A stretch of DNA of 39,810 nucleotides from Gammaproteobacteria bacterium (GTDB taxonomy: Bacteria; Pseudomonadota; Gammaproteobacteria; Chromatiales; Chromatiaceae), in the NCBI GenBank assembly GCA_011389885.1, contig JAABTK010000043.1:1-39810 (forward strand). Reading direction: 5' to 3'. The notes beneath the pieces were generated by a model. It was not told the origin of the DNA. It searched no databases and saw only the letters and a program-made list of their open reading frames with translations. The translations under genes were made by a program, and so were the position numbers. This document shows, one piece after another, positions 1-8,619 of the stretch; the stretch's first letter is position 1, and the number at the start of each line of letters is the position of its first letter.

Positions 1-414
1 GTCTTCGCGCTCCGCCGGGGCGAATTGTTCGGTCACCGGCAGCACGGTCTGCGGGGCCGTGCCGGTCTCCTTGGCCCGGCGCAGGGTGGCGCGGGTGCGT
101 TCGCGGATCACCGCGGGCATGGCGGCGGTCAGGTCGCGCACCGCCTCGGCCTTGTCTTCGGGGATTTGCGTGCCCTGGGCGCGTTCCTCGGCGATGGCCT
201 CGTCGGCCAGGGCGCGGGCCTCGGCGGGGCTGCATGCGCCGGCGTCTTCGAGCTGTTCGATGCGCTCGTTTTGTGCGGCCTCGTCTTGCAGGTCGCGCAG
301 TTTGTCGTAGGCCTCGCGGCCGATGCGCACCACGACGCCATAGACGGGGACTTCTTCCAGGCCGGCCAACAGGCCGTGGGCCGCGGCCTTGAGCAGGATG
401 CGGGCTTTGGGCAT
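1..414 (-). CDS. Hypothetical protein, N-terminal part (runs off the left edge)
   Basis: The frame is open for 138 codons from ATG at 414 to base 1 with no stop, so the C-terminus lies outside the window. The start is supported by AAAGGAGC at about 425-432, nine bases upstream. The visible protein begins MPKARILLKAAAHGLLAGLE, has an alanine/glycine-rich helix, then a Glu/Ala/Arg-rich stretch that looks helical or coiled-coil (about residues 35-85), then MPAVIRE at about 99-105. This layout reminds me of N-terminal regions of large bacterial signalling proteins (kinase, formylglycine-enzyme or NACHT types) that carry a helical segment followed by a PAxIR-like motif. That is a recollection, not an identification. 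No signal peptide or catalytic motif is visible and I assign no function. Confidence 0.7.
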   Translation of the reverse strand, partial: MPKARILLKAAAHGLLAGLEEVPVYGVVVRIGREAYDKLRDLQDEAAQNERIEQLEDAGACSPAEARALADEAIAEERAQGTQIPEDKAEAVRDLTAAMPAVIRERTRATLRRAKETGTAPQTVLPVTEQFAPAERED

Positions 415-829
415 GGTTGTTCGGGCTCCTTTGCGGTTCCATGACGGCGGGCGGCGGGGGTGTTTTCGGCCCGCGGGGGCAGCGGTTACCTTACCACAGG
501 GGCCTTGGCGGTTTTGGTTTTTTTGTAGGGGGCGGGGCTTTCGCGGTTGGGCTGAGGCCCGGGCTCCGGGCGGATACGCTTGGGCTGGGCGCGTAACCGG
601 GGGCTGTACTCCTGGCAGCCGGGCGGCGCGGGGCAGGCATCCCTGCCTTGGAGCGCGGGGACGGGGGGGCAAAAACCCCTATGCGCGGCCCGCGGTCCGC
701 TGCGTTCCTAACAGCGGTTGGTGCGGTTATTGACGCGCAAGCGCGATCGCTTCGAAAAAGGCGGGGTTTTTCAGTTTCGTTTCAGCTACCGTCTGTATTC
801 TGGCGCCATCGGTTGAACGAGGAAAGGTG
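415..829. other. Gene-free spacer with repeat debris
   Basis: This spacer lies between two divergent genes. It carries the Shine-Dalgarno of the left gene (425-432) and that of the reductase gene (GAGGA at 819-823). Between them are a degraded copy of the dispersed CTCTGCG repeat (692-711), a weak hairpin AAGCG-CGAT-CGCTT (739-752) and an inverted repeat GAAAAA-N7-TTTTTC (754-772). The short frames here have no codon structure or start signal that I trust. I found no convincing sigma-70 promoter, though both genes probably start in this spacer. Confidence 0.6.
692..711 (-). repeat. Degraded copy of dispersed CTCTGCG/CGCAGAG repeat
   Basis: GCGGTCCGCTGCGTTCCTAA is the reverse complement, with one change, of the unit seen at 9413-9432 (TTAGGAACGCAGAGGACCGC). 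It is a solitary copy in a spacer. Other copies are at 3488-3511, 9413-9447, 9618-9636 (inverted) and 28640-28660. Confidence 0.6.
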
Positions 830-2095
830 ATGAACACAGGCGAGCTGCTTTTGATTCTTCTTGCGCTATTGCTGGTACAGGTCGGGGGCTTTGCGCTGTT
901 CGGCTTGTGGCGTCGGCGGCGGTTGCTTGGGGGCGGCGCGGGGCAAGCGGGGGCCGTTGCGCCGGGGGCGGTATTGCCGCGGACCACTGCGGCCGATACG
1001 GCGGCGGTCGGTTGGCCGGGATTTCGGGAGTTCGAGGTCAGGCGCAAGGTCTACGAAAGCGCGGACCGCAGCATTTGTTCCTTTTATTTGTCGCCGCTGG
1101 ATGGCGCCCCCCTGCCCCGCTTTCGTCCGGGGCAGTTTCTTACCTTCAGGCTCGACCTGGCGGCTGAAGACGGCTCTGGCACGGAGTCGGTGGTGCGCTG
1201 CTATTCCCTGTCTGACGCGCCCGGGCGCGATGACTACCGGGTGTCTATCAAGCGGGTGGCGGCCCCGCCCAAGCGTCCGGACCTGCCGCCGGGGCGCGCC
1301 TCTAGCTATTTTCACGACCAGGTGGAAGTTGGGGACCGGCTGGCGGTGCGGGCGCCGTCGGGCCAGTTTTTTCTCCAGCAAGAGGATGCGCTGCCGGTGG
1401 TGCTGATTGCCGGGGGCATCGGCATCACCCCTCTGCTGAGCATGCTGGGTGCGTTGCTGGAGCAGGGGACGAAACGGGACATCCGGCTCTTTTACGGGGT
1501 GCGCAACGGCGCCGAGGCGGCCATGGGGGAGGCGTTGCGCAAATGCGCGCGTGCGCATGACCGGTTTCATTTTCACCTCTGCTTCAGCGCGCCTACCGAG
1601 GCGGATCGCTCCGACCCGTATTTTTATCATGCCGGACGGGTCGCTCCGCCCCTGCTGCGCAATAGCCTGCCGCTGCGGCGGCATCGGTTCTATCTCTGCG
1701 GCCCGCCATCGATGATGGAGAGCTTGATTTCGGGCCTGGAGGCCTGGGGCGTTGAGGCGGGAGACGTTTTCTATGAGTCCTTCGGCCCGGCCAGCCCGAG
1801 ACGCAAAGCGCCGCCGGCCCCGGCCGAATCCGCTACGCCGCCGCCGCTGGTCACCTTCAACGTCTCCGGCAAGTCGATCCCTTGGGATCCCGCCGCCGGT
1901 TCCTTATTGGAGTTCGCCGAGGCCAATGGCATTGAGGCGGCCTCCAGTTGCCGCGCGGGCAGCTGCGGTTGCTGTCAAACCGCGCTAAGCCAGGGGGCCG
2001 TGGCCTATCACCACGAGCCGGATGCAGAGCCCGATCCCGGCCACTGTTTATTGTGCATTTCCACCCCCCGGGGGGCGGTCACTCTGGAGGTATGA
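830..2095 (+). CDS. Membrane-anchored FAD/NAD(P)H oxidoreductase with C-terminal 2Fe-2S domain
   Basis: This 421-residue protein has three recognisable parts. Residues 5-27 form one hydrophobic anchor followed by an Arg-rich stretch. Residues about 65-310 are a ferredoxin-NADP reductase-type module, with the flavin motif RCYSLSD (123-129) and the nucleotide-binding motif GGIGITPLLSM (195-205). The C-terminus is a plant-type 2Fe-2S ferredoxin domain with Cys374, Cys379, Cys382 and a distal Cys at 406 or 409. It should pass electrons from NAD(P)H through FAD to a 2Fe-2S centre, or the reverse, at the membrane. ATG 830 is preferred over the GTG at 827, because GAGGA (819-823) is then six bases upstream. 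The next gene starts four bases after its stop, so the three genes 830-3427 form an operon. The physiological partner is inferred from context only. Confidence 0.9.
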   Translation: MNTGELLLILLALLLVQVGGFALFGLWRRRRLLGGGAGQAGAVAPGAVLPRTTAADTAAVGWPGFREFEVRRKVYESADRSICSFYLSPLDGAPLPRFRPGQFLTFRLDLAAEDGSGTESVVRCYSLSDAPGRDDYRVSIKRVAAPPKRPDLPPGRASSYFHDQVEVGDRLAVRAPSGQFFLQQEDALPVVLIAGGIGITPLLSMLGALLEQGTKRDIRLFYGVRNGAEAAMGEALRKCARAHDRFHFHLCFSAPTEADRSDPYFYHAGRVAPPLLRNSLPLRRHRFYLCGPPSMMESLISGLEAWGVEAGDVFYESFGPASPRRKAPPAPAESATPPPLVTFNVSGKSIPWDPAAGSLLEFAEANGIEAASSCRAGSCGCCQTALSQGAVAYHHEPDAEPDPGHCLLCISTPRGAVTLEV

Positions 2096-2099
2096 AGCC

Positions 2100-2678
2100 A
2101 TGCAAGCATCGCTATTGCGCAAAGAGGTATTGCCCTTCCTGCTGCTGTTCGGGGCGCTGATCGCGGGCACGGTCATTGTTGATGCGCTGCTCCACAGGCT
2201 GGACTTGGTGTGGGTCGGGCGCTATCTGGGCATCCCCGGGACCCTGCTGATCCTGCTTTCTTTTTTCTATTCGATGCGCAAGCGCAAGCTGATCAGCGCC
2301 GGCAGTCCGCGGGTCTTGCTGCGGCTGCACGAGACGTTTACCTGGATCGGTGCGTTAATGATCCTGGTGCATGCCGGCGTCCATGTCTATGCGATCCTGC
2401 CCTGGCTGGCGCTGGCGGCGATGATGGTCAACATCATCAGCGGCATGACCGGCAAGGTGCTGCTTGATCGCTCGCGCCGTTTTCTGGCGGAAAAACGGGC
2501 CGGATATTCGGCGCAGGGCCTGGCCGCGGACGAGATTGAGCGGCGCTTGTTCTGGGATGCCACCGCGTTCGATCTAATGAAGCGCTGGCGCGCATTCCAT
2601 CTGCCAATCACCCTGGCCTTCGCGGTACTCGGCTTGACCCATATTGTTACCATCTTCCTGTTCTGGCAATGGTCATGA
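2100..2678 (+). CDS. Cytochrome b-like / ferric-reductase-like membrane protein
   Basis: This protein has 192 residues and four to five membrane segments (about 11-31, 43-59, 80-100, 102-116 and 168-189). Histidines sit in or beside the helices at positions 77, 91, 95, 167 and 181 (LHETF, VHAGVH, FHLPI, LTHIV), as expected for bis-His b-heme ligation. That pattern resembles cytochrome b561 and ferric-reductase transmembrane proteins, but I cannot name the family. ATG 2100 is chosen because GGAGG (2086-2090) lies nine bases upstream; an earlier in-frame opening would overlap the reductase heavily. Its stop overlaps the start of the octaheme cytochrome gene (ATGA). With a cytoplasmic flavoprotein upstream and a periplasmic multiheme protein downstream, it probably carries electrons across the membrane. 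Confidence 0.82.
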   Translation: MQASLLRKEVLPFLLLFGALIAGTVIVDALLHRLDLVWVGRYLGIPGTLLILLSFFYSMRKRKLISAGSPRVLLRLHETFTWIGALMILVHAGVHVYAILPWLALAAMMVNIISGMTGKVLLDRSRRFLAEKRAGYSAQGLAADEIERRLFWDATAFDLMKRWRAFHLPITLAFAVLGLTHIVTIFLFWQWS

Positions 2679-3427
2679 AAAAGCATCTGTTATTGATTAT
2701 CGTCGCGCTCAATTTGGTCGCCCTGTTGCTTACGGCGCTGTTCTGGCCCCACCTGATGATCAGTCCGGGCCAGCCTATGGAGGCCCATAGCGCGCTGGCG
2801 ACCGATTGCTTCGCCTGCCACAGCCCCTTCATTGGCGCCCCCTCTGATCGCTGCATCGCGTGTCATCGGGTGGACGGCATCGGCCTCGAAACCGTCGATG
2901 GTCGCCCCATCGGCAACGAGAACAAGCGTGTCGCCTTTCATCAACAGTTGGTGGAAGAAGATTGTCTCGCTTGCCATAGCGAGCACCGGGGCGTGCAGGC
3001 CTTTCGCCCGATTGGTCACTTTTCTCACGATCTGTTGCAACCCGGCCCTCGCCAGCAGTGTGCGGCCTGCCATGCCCGACCGACCGATACCCTCCATCGG
3101 GGTATTGAGGATGATTGCTCCGGCTGTCATACCGACAAGGCGTGGTTACCGGCGACTTTGGATCATGATCGCCACTTCCGTTTCGACCGTCATCACACCA
3201 CCGAGTGCGCTACCTGCCATATCGAAAACGATTATAGCCAATACACCTGCTATGGTTGCCATGAGCACTCCCGCTCCGCGATTCGTTCGGAACACTGGGA
3301 GGAAGGCATCCGCGATTACGAAAACTGCGTGGAGTGTCATCGCAGCGGTGATGAGGAGGAGGCCGAACGCCTCTGGCGTCAACGCCGCCCCGGGGGCGAA
3401 TACGAAAGACAATGGGATGATGATTAA
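2675..3427 (+). CDS. Membrane-anchored octaheme c-type cytochrome
   Basis: This 250-residue protein has an N-terminal hydrophobic segment (about 4-24), uncleaved or Sec-type, and eight CXXCH heme-binding motifs at residues 45, 60, 97, 129, 148, 178, 192 and 218. Extra histidines (GHFSHD, DHDRHF, DRHH) can act as distal ligands, as in class III/octaheme multiheme cytochromes. The C-terminus is acidic. The preferred start is ATG 2675, whose ATGA overlaps the upstream stop and suggests translational coupling; ATG 2669 is an alternative giving two more residues. Heme attachment needs the periplasm. The protein is probably the periplasmic end of the electron chain encoded with the two genes upstream. 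Its terminal electron donor or acceptor (metal, sulfur or nitrogen compound) cannot be read from the sequence. Confidence 0.92.
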   Translation: MKKHLLLIIVALNLVALLLTALFWPHLMISPGQPMEAHSALATDCFACHSPFIGAPSDRCIACHRVDGIGLETVDGRPIGNENKRVAFHQQLVEEDCLACHSEHRGVQAFRPIGHFSHDLLQPGPRQQCAACHARPTDTLHRGIEDDCSGCHTDKAWLPATLDHDRHFRFDRHHTTECATCHIENDYSQYTCYGCHEHSRSAIRSEHWEEGIRDYENCVECHRSGDEEEAERLWRQRRPGGEYERQWDDD

Positions 3428-3822
3428 CCCTAAGGCTGATTCTGGAGGTTCTTGCACCCGCTGCCCAAATAACGGAGACAACGCCGTTTAGGACCGCAGA
3501 GGGCGCAGAGGCATTTTTGCTGGCTTGTGTTGCGCCCCCGCGAGAGGATGCCTGTCCGGCGCTCTAGTCCACCTGCACCGAAGTAACGGAAGCCGCGTGG
3601 AGGTTGGGCTTGGGGGCATCAACAGCGCTTGGGGGCTTCGTTCGCACTGGCTAAGGCATCGCTCTCCGTATGAGGTTGTTTCCGCTACTTGTGAGCAGCT
3701 GTACTAGGGTTTCCGCGATACCAAGTAGAACCTGGCAACAAGAGGATTTCACGACAGGGGCCTTGATCAGGGTTCCGGACAATACGGCCTTAAGCGAATG
3801 TTATTTGCGCAAGTAGCCGGTT
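3428..3822. other. Gene-free spacer downstream of the redox operon
   Basis: There is no frame here with a credible start or protein family. It holds one dispersed repeat copy (3488-3511) and two direct copies of GCTTGGGGGC within 3607-3641. I see no strong hairpin plus T-tract for the octaheme operon. The sequence is less GC-rich towards the right, where the ATPase fragment begins. Confidence 0.55.
3488..3511 (+). repeat. Dispersed CGCAGAG repeat copy (one unit deleted)
   Basis: TTAGGACCGCAGAGGGCGCA followed by GAGG matches the copy at 9413-9447 except that ten bases (one AACGCAGAGG unit) are missing. This suggests unit-wise slippage of a tandem CGCAGAG motif. Confidence 0.7.
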
Positions 3823-4056
3823 TTATCCGAGGCTTACGGCTGCTCGCCTGCCTTGAAGACCAAGGGTGGTGAAAAAGATGCTTAAAACCCCCATGTTTAG
3901 ATACGGCGCGTTTTTTTTCAAATCCAGGATGGATTTGAGGATCCGGGTTTTGCCTACTCCAGAGGCCCCAACGAGTAAGGTTAGCTGATCAAATTCAAGG
4001 GGTTTAAGATCCCATCCAGAGGCTTTATTGGTATATGAAAGCCGGTTGATCTTCAT
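3823..4056 (-). pseudogene. Truncated AAA/ABC-like ATPase (N-terminal fragment)
   Basis: From ATG 4056 the frame reads MKINRLSYTNKASGW, then FDQLTLLVGASGVGKTRIL. This is the first beta strand and Walker A (GASGVGKT) typical of small AAA-type ATPases of the OLD/SMC-like group. After DLKK (about base 3910) the similarity stops. The remaining 25 or so codons look random and reach a stop at 3823. A functional member would have 300 or more residues with Walker B and signature motifs, and none occur nearby on either strand. I read it as a decayed fragment, left by a deletion, of a gene that once belonged to an accessory or defence function. No good Shine-Dalgarno precedes it. Confidence 0.7.
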
Positions 4057-4107
4057 CTTCAATCTCGGTTTGCGTGGTATAGGGTTGCGGTATTACGCAC
4101 AACCTGC

Positions 4108-4188
4108 GAGTGTCATCAAACGCGGACTTGACCCTGCGACGATTTTCCGCTCGACCGCGTAGCCTGTCAAACTCGCGTTTGACACTCC
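4108..4188. repeat. Imperfect inverted repeat with a 21-bp dispersed copy
   Basis: Positions 4168-4188 (CAAACTCGCGTTTGACACTC plus one C) recur exactly at 9498-9518. A degenerate inverted copy (GAGTGTCATCAAACGCG) begins at 4108, so 4108-4132 and 4166-4188 can pair as a long imperfect hairpin. The core GTCAAA-N6-TTTGAC is itself an inverted repeat. This looks like a small non-autonomous or debris element lying between the dead ATPase fragment and oadB. Confidence 0.6.
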
Positions 4189-4288
4189 ATTCACATGCAC
4201 CGCCCGCGGGCTGTATTTCGAGCGGCTGGGCGGGGCTGGGGCGAAGGCCGGTGTTTCCGCTATTTGTGCGCGGGCCTGCGCACTGGGG

Positions 4289-5428
4289 TCAGTTGCCGCC
4301 GACTACGGCGAGCAGCACCCCAGCGGCTACTGCGGAGCCGATTACGCCGGCGACGTTGGGGCCCATGGCGTGCATGAGCAGGAAGTTGTGGTGGTCGGCC
4401 TCTATGCCGACTTTGTTGACCACGCGGGCGGCCATGGGTACGGCGGAGACGCCGGCGGCGCCGATGAGCGGGTTGACCTTGCCGCCGGTGACCTTGTGCA
4501 TCACCTTGCCCATGAGCACGCCGGCGGTGGTGCCGATCATGAAGGCGAAGGCGCCGAGGGCGAGGATGCCGAGGGTTTCGAGGCTGAGGAAGGTATCCGC
4601 CGAGAGCTTGGAGCCGACGGCGAGGCCGAGGAAGATGGTGGTGACGTTGATGATTTCGTTTTGCGAGGCGCGGCTCAGTCGGTCCACCACGCCGGCCTCG
4701 CGCAGCAGGTTGCCGAAGGTGAGCATGCCGATTAGGGGTGCGGCCGAGGGCAGGAATAGCACGCACATGGCGAGTACGGTGAGGGGGAAGAAGATCTTTT
4801 CGCGCTTGCTCACCGGGCGCAGGTTTTCCATGCGGACCTTGCGCTCTTCGGGGGTGGTGAGGGCCTTCATGATGGGCGGCTGGATGATGGGCACCAGGGC
4901 CATGTAGGAATAGGCCGCGACTGCGATGGCGCCGAGCAGTTCGGGGGCCAGTTGGGAGGCGAGGAAGATGGCGGTGGGGCCGTCGGCGCCGCCGATGATG
5001 GAGATGGCCGCCGCGTCTTCCAGGGTGAAGTTGAAGCCGGGCACTAGGTTGAGCGCCAGGGCGCCGATGAGGGTGACGAAGATGCCGAATTGGGCCGCGG
5101 CCCCGAGCAGCAGGGTGCTGGGGCGGGCGATGAGGGAGCCGAAGTCGGTGAGTGCGCCCACCCCCATGAAGATCAGCAACGGGAATATGCCGGTTTCGAT
5201 GCCCACCAGGTAGACATAACCGAGCAGGCCTTCGGGGCCGGCGATGTCGGCCACCGGGATGTTGCTGAGGATGGCCCCGAAACCGATGGGCACCAGCAAC
5301 AGGGGTTCGAATTGCTTACGAATGGCCAAAAAGATCAGCAGACCGCCCACGGCGATCATCAGCAGTTGGCCGAAGGTGAGGTTGGCGATCCCCATGGATT
5401 GCCACAGGGCTTGGAAGCTTTCGTTCAT
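4289..5428 (-). CDS. oadB: Na+-translocating oxaloacetate decarboxylase, beta subunit
   Basis: This is a 379-residue polytopic membrane protein of the size normal for OadB/GcdB/MmdB. It contains the conserved [10 protein letters not shown] motif (about residues 146-155), whose Asp is essential for carboxybiotin decarboxylation and Na+ transport in the family, and the C-terminal motif [17 protein letters not shown]. The subunit takes CO2 from carboxybiotin on OadA and couples it to outward Na+ movement across the inner membrane. It is third in the operon oadG-oadA-oadB, 46 bases after the oadA stop. Closely related methylmalonyl-CoA or glutaconyl-CoA decarboxylase subunits share the fold, but the OadA-type alpha subunit next door fixes the assignment. 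Confidence 0.95.
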   Translation of the reverse strand: MNESFQALWQSMGIANLTFGQLLMIAVGGLLIFLAIRKQFEPLLLVPIGFGAILSNIPVADIAGPEGLLGYVYLVGIETGIFPLLIFMGVGALTDFGSLIARPSTLLLGAAAQFGIFVTLIGALALNLVPGFNFTLEDAAAISIIGGADGPTAIFLASQLAPELLGAIAVAAYSYMALVPIIQPPIMKALTTPEERKVRMENLRPVSKREKIFFPLTVLAMCVLFLPSAAPLIGMLTFGNLLREAGVVDRLSRASQNEIINVTTIFLGLAVGSKLSADTFLSLETLGILALGAFAFMIGTTAGVLMGKVMHKVTGGKVNPLIGAAGVSAVPMAARVVNKVGIEADHHNFLLMHAMGPNVAGVIGSAVAAGVLLAVVGGN

Positions 5429-5474
5429 GCGTTTCCCTTGGTCGGCGGTGGATGTTCGCGGGTGCGTCGCGGGC

Positions 5475-7244
5475 TCAGCCCAGGTTCAGCAGCAGGTCGC
5501 CGACATGCACCGCATCGCCCTCTTTCACCGCGATGCCGCTGACTGTGCCGGCGTGGGGGGCGCGCACCTCGGTCTCCATTTTCATCGCCTCCAGGATCAA
5601 TAGCACGTCGCCCTCGTTGACCTGCTGGCCGGCGACCGCCTTGATCTTGAAGATGTTGCCGGACAGCGGCGCCTTGACCGCCTGGCCGCCGGCCGGGGCG
5701 GCCGCGGGGGCGGGGGCTAGGTCGGTGACCGCGCCTTCGGGGGATACGCGCACCGAGTAGCTGTTGCCGTTGACCTCCACCCGGTACTGCTCGGCCCCGC
5801 CCGCCGCCGCGGGGGCGGGTGTAGTTGCGGGTGCGGTCTCCGGCTCGGCGCCCGGGGCCGGTTCGAAGGCCTCGGGGCGGCCGCGGTTCTGCAGGAATTT
5901 GAGGCCGATTTGGGGAAACAGGGCATAGGTGAGGATGTCGTCCACCTCGGCCTGCGCCAGCTCGATGCCCTTTTCTTCGGCCTTTTGTTCGAGTTCGACG
6001 GTCAGTTTATCCATCTCCGGCGACAGCCGATCCGCCGGGCGGCAGGTGATCACCTCTTGGCCTTCGCCCAGCACCCGGGCCTGAAGGTTTTCGTCCACTT
6101 GGGCCGGGGTGGCGCCGTATTCGCCGCGCAGCACCGCGGCGGTCTCTTTGGTGATGGTCTTGTAGCGTTCGCCGCTGAGCACATTGATCACCGCCTGGGT
6201 GCCTACGATTTGCGAGGTGGGGGTGACTAGCGGGATGTAGCCGAGTTCCTGGCGCACCGCGGGAATCTCTTGCAGCACTTCGTCGAGGCGGTCAGTGGCG
6301 TTTTGTTCGCGCAACTGGTTTTCCATGTTGGTGAGCATGCCGCCCGGCACCTGGGCCACCAGGATGCGCGAGTCCACGCCGCGCAATGCGCCCTCGAACT
6401 GGGCGTATTTCTTTCGCACGGTGCGGAAATAGGCGGCGATGTCTTCCAGCAGGTTCAGGTCTAGGCCGGTGTCGCGTTCGGTGTCATGCAGGATCGCCAC
6501 CACCGATTCGGTGGGCGAGTGGCCGTAGGTCATGCTCATGGAGGAGATGGCGGTGTCCAGCATGTCGATGCCCGCCTCCGCCGCCTTGATGTTGGTGGCG
6601 GTGCTCATGCCGGTGGTGGCGTGGCTTTGCATGGCGATGGGGATGGAGACGGTCTCCTTGAGCCGGGTCACCAATTCGTGCGCCACATAGGGCTTGAGCA
6701 GGCCGGCCATGTCTTTGATGCAAATGGAGTGGCAGCCCATTTCTTCGAGCTGACGGCCGAGGCTAACCCAGTAGTCCATGTCATGCACCGGGCTGACGGT
6801 GTAGGACATGGCGCCTTGGGCGTGCTTGTCCACGGCCAGGGCGGCCTTGATTGCGGTTTCGAGATTGCGCAGGTCGTTCATGGCGTCGAAGATGCGGAAT
6901 ACGTCCACGCCGTTCTCGGCCGCCCGCTCCACGAAGGCCTGCACCACGTCGTCGGCATAGTGCCGATAACCGAGGATGTTCTGGCCGCGCAGCAGCATCT
7001 GCTGGCGGGTCTTGGGCATGGCCTTTTTGAGTTCGCGCAGGCGCTCCCAGGGGTCTTCGCCCAGGTAGCGGATGCAGGCGTCGAAGGTGGCGCCGCCCCA
7101 GCTCTCCAGCGACCAGAATCCGACCTGGTCGAGCTTGTCGGCGATGGGCAGCATATCGTCCAGCCGCATGCGGGTGGCCAGCAGGGACTGGTGGGCGTCG
7201 CGCAGGACGACGTCTGTAATGCCGAGGGGGTGGGTCTTTTGCAT
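5475..7244 (-). CDS. oadA: Oxaloacetate decarboxylase, alpha subunit (biotin carboxyltransferase)
   Basis: The 589-residue protein has the full order expected of OadA. An HMGL-like carboxyltransferase TIM barrel comes first ([18 protein letters not shown] at about 6-23, CIKDMAGL with the catalytic Lys, MQSHATTG with metal-binding His). A conserved PYC/OadA domain follows, then an Ala/Pro-rich linker (about 470-520), then a biotinyl domain with EAMKMET, biotinylated on Lys555. It moves the carboxyl group of oxaloacetate to biotin, yielding pyruvate. ATG 7244 has GAAGG eight bases upstream. The linker is long and low in complexity, as is normal for swinging biotin arms. The enzyme works in the cytoplasm, docked on OadB through OadG. 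Confidence 0.96.
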   Translation of the reverse strand: MQKTHPLGITDVVLRDAHQSLLATRMRLDDMLPIADKLDQVGFWSLESWGGATFDACIRYLGEDPWERLRELKKAMPKTRQQMLLRGQNILGYRHYADDVVQAFVERAAENGVDVFRIFDAMNDLRNLETAIKAALAVDKHAQGAMSYTVSPVHDMDYWVSLGRQLEEMGCHSICIKDMAGLLKPYVAHELVTRLKETVSIPIAMQSHATTGMSTATNIKAAEAGIDMLDTAISSMSMTYGHSPTESVVAILHDTERDTGLDLNLLEDIAAYFRTVRKKYAQFEGALRGVDSRILVAQVPGGMLTNMENQLREQNATDRLDEVLQEIPAVRQELGYIPLVTPTSQIVGTQAVINVLSGERYKTITKETAAVLRGEYGATPAQVDENLQARVLGEGQEVITCRPADRLSPEMDKLTVELEQKAEEKGIELAQAEVDDILTYALFPQIGLKFLQNRGRPEAFEPAPGAEPETAPATTPAPAAAGGAEQYRVEVNGNSYSVRVSPEGAVTDLAPAPAAAPAGGQAVKAPLSGNIFKIKAVAGQQVNEGDVLLILEAMKMETEVRAPHAGTVSGIAVKEGDAVHVGDLLLNLG

Positions 7245-7285
7245 AAAGAAACCTTCAGGCGTCTACGTTGCGATTGGGGTGAAAA

Positions 7286-7537
7286 TTAGGGTTGGGGGGC
7301 GCGATAGCGGGCGATGGCCGCGCTGATCACCGCGATTAGCTCAGCATCCGCCGGCGCCGGGGCGGGCGCCCGCGGCGGGGCGTCCTCCTCCGGGGTGGGA
7401 AAGCGCGTTTCCAGCCGCAACGCCAGCCAGGACATGCCGTGCATGCCGAAGACCAACAGCACCAGGAACGTGAACACTATGCCCATGCCCAGCAGCATGA
7501 GGTTGAGCCCTTCGAGCAGCATTTCGGTGGTTCCCAT
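7286..7537 (-). CDS. oadG: Oxaloacetate decarboxylase, gamma subunit
   Basis: This is a small 83-residue protein starting MGTTEMLLEGLNLMLLGMGI. It has one N-terminal transmembrane helix (about 11-33), a Pro/Ala-rich linker and a short C-terminal helix ending in ISAAIARYR, the usual OadG plan. It assembles OadA onto OadB and binds Zn2+ in studied family members. The longer frame upstream to 7585 is rejected, because ATG 7537 is preceded at seven bases by GGGGGGAGG (7545-7553), a very strong ribosome site. It is the first gene of oadGAB, and oadA follows after 41 bases. Confidence 0.92.
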   Translation of the reverse strand: MGTTEMLLEGLNLMLLGMGIVFTFLVLLVFGMHGMSWLALRLETRFPTPEEDAPPRAPAPAPADAELIAVISAAIARYRAPQP

Positions 7538-7926
7538 CTTCGCCTCCCCCCGTATTTTCGAGTTTAAGTGTCGGGCGGCCTGCATACCGTTGCATCCCTC
7601 GCCGCTAGTCTGACATCGGGCCGAACCCGCCGTTGCGGACGCCGCGCGGCCTCCCGTCGGGTACGGACAAAAAACGGGAACCCTATCTATTGTAAAATGT
7701 GACGAATGTCAAGAAAGCCGCGTGCCGGAAACAGCTAACCCATTGTAATATATTCATTATGCATTTTTCCTATAGTGATTATTCGATGGGATATTCCGCC
7801 TTTTTAAAAATGGGGTTTTCGGCCCCGCGGTGACTACCTCGATCGGTTTGAACCGCCTCGCCGGGTTCGGTAAAATCGGCCGTCCCGCTTATAATCCCAT
7901 ACCACCCCGGAGTCCGTCGGAATCCC
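7538..7926. other. Divergent promoter spacer between oadG and yceF
   Basis: The spacer changes from GC-rich to distinctly AT-rich at about 7680-7810 and must serve both oadGAB (leftward) and yceF (rightward). A TTGACA box for the leftward operon lies at 7707-7712. Several TATAAT-like strings occur at 7748-7775, but no well-spaced rightward promoter could be fixed. No gene or repeat copy was seen. Confidence 0.6.
7684..7712 (-). promoter_or_regulatory. Candidate sigma-70 promoter of oadGAB
   Basis: On the minus strand a perfect -35 TTGACA (7712-7707) is followed after 17 bases by a weak -10 TAGATA (7689-7684). The leader to oadG would be about 140 bases. The weak -10 box suggests an activator or a different start nearby. 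Confidence 0.35.
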
Positions 7927-8505
7927 ATGCAGCCCATCGTCCTCGCCTCCACTTCGCCCTTTCGCAAGCAATTGCTGGAAAAACTGGGCCTGCCCTTCGC
8001 TACGGCCGCGCCGGAGATCGACGAGGGCCGGCATGCGGATGAGCCGCCCGAGGCGCTGGTGCAGCGCCTGGCGGAGGAAAAGGCGCGGGCGGCGGCGCCC
8101 GCCCACCCGCAGGCGTTGATCATCGGCTCGGACCAGGTGGCCTGTATCGACGCCGAGATCCTGGGCAAACCCGGCGCCAAGGCGCGCGCCCTGGAGCAGT
8201 TGCGCATGGCCTCGGGGCGGGTTGTCACCTTTTACACCGGGCTTTGCCTGTATAACGCGGCCAGCGGCGAGGGCCAGGTGCTGTGCGAGCGGTTTCGGGT
8301 GCATTTCCGTGACCTGGAGGACGCCCAGATCGAGCGTTACCTGGACCACGAACAGCCCTACAATTGCGCCGGCAGCTTCAAATCCGAGGGCTATGGCATC
8401 ACCCTATTCCGCAGGCTCGAAGGCGACGACCCCAACGCCCTCATCGGGCTGCCGCTGATCCGCCTGGTGGAGCTGTTGCATCACGAACAGGTGCAGCTGC
8501 CCTGA
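7927..8505 (+). CDS. yceF: Maf-family nucleotide pyrophosphatase (m7GTP type)
   Basis: This 192-residue Maf/HAM1-fold protein opens with the family signature VLASTSPFRKQLLEKLGLPF (SxSPRR-like loop). It continues with the conserved GSDQV and a KPGAKARALEQL helix. Maf proteins hydrolyse non-canonical nucleoside triphosphates. The YceF branch in E. coli prefers 7-methyl-GTP, and the sequence resembles YceF more than YhdE; that sub-assignment is from recollection. ATG 7927 is preceded by GGAA at about five bases. In enterobacteria yceF sits next to yceD-rpmF-plsX. Here it lies about 9 kb away, on the other strand and beyond the tmk end of the fab cluster, so the cluster has been rearranged. Confidence 0.9.
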   Translation: MQPIVLASTSPFRKQLLEKLGLPFATAAPEIDEGRHADEPPEALVQRLAEEKARAAAPAHPQALIIGSDQVACIDAEILGKPGAKARALEQLRMASGRVVTFYTGLCLYNAASGEGQVLCERFRVHFRDLEDAQIERYLDHEQPYNCAGSFKSEGYGITLFRRLEGDDPNALIGLPLIRLVELLHHEQVQLP

Positions 8506-8619
8506 GTCCGAGTTTCGCCAGCCGGCCGTTGCAGGACGGCCTCGGTTGCGCGGGCTTTAGGCCGCTCCCGTTGCAGAGTCAAAACATAATCCCTGCGGTT
8601 TCATGAGGACCCAGACCAG

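Noticed and set aside
389-733. 114-residue open frame in the left spacer
   Set aside because: It is Gly/Arg-rich without domain or ribosome site and overlaps the strong start of the left-edge gene.
3525-3707. 60-residue open frame in the spacer after the octaheme gene
   Set aside because: There is no ribosome site and no similarity to any protein I know, and the sequence overlaps repeat-rich DNA.
7538-7926. Riboswitch or rightward sigma-70 promoter in the AT-rich spacer
   Set aside because: I saw no conserved riboswitch fold, and the TATAAT-like strings lack a -35 box at a suitable distance.
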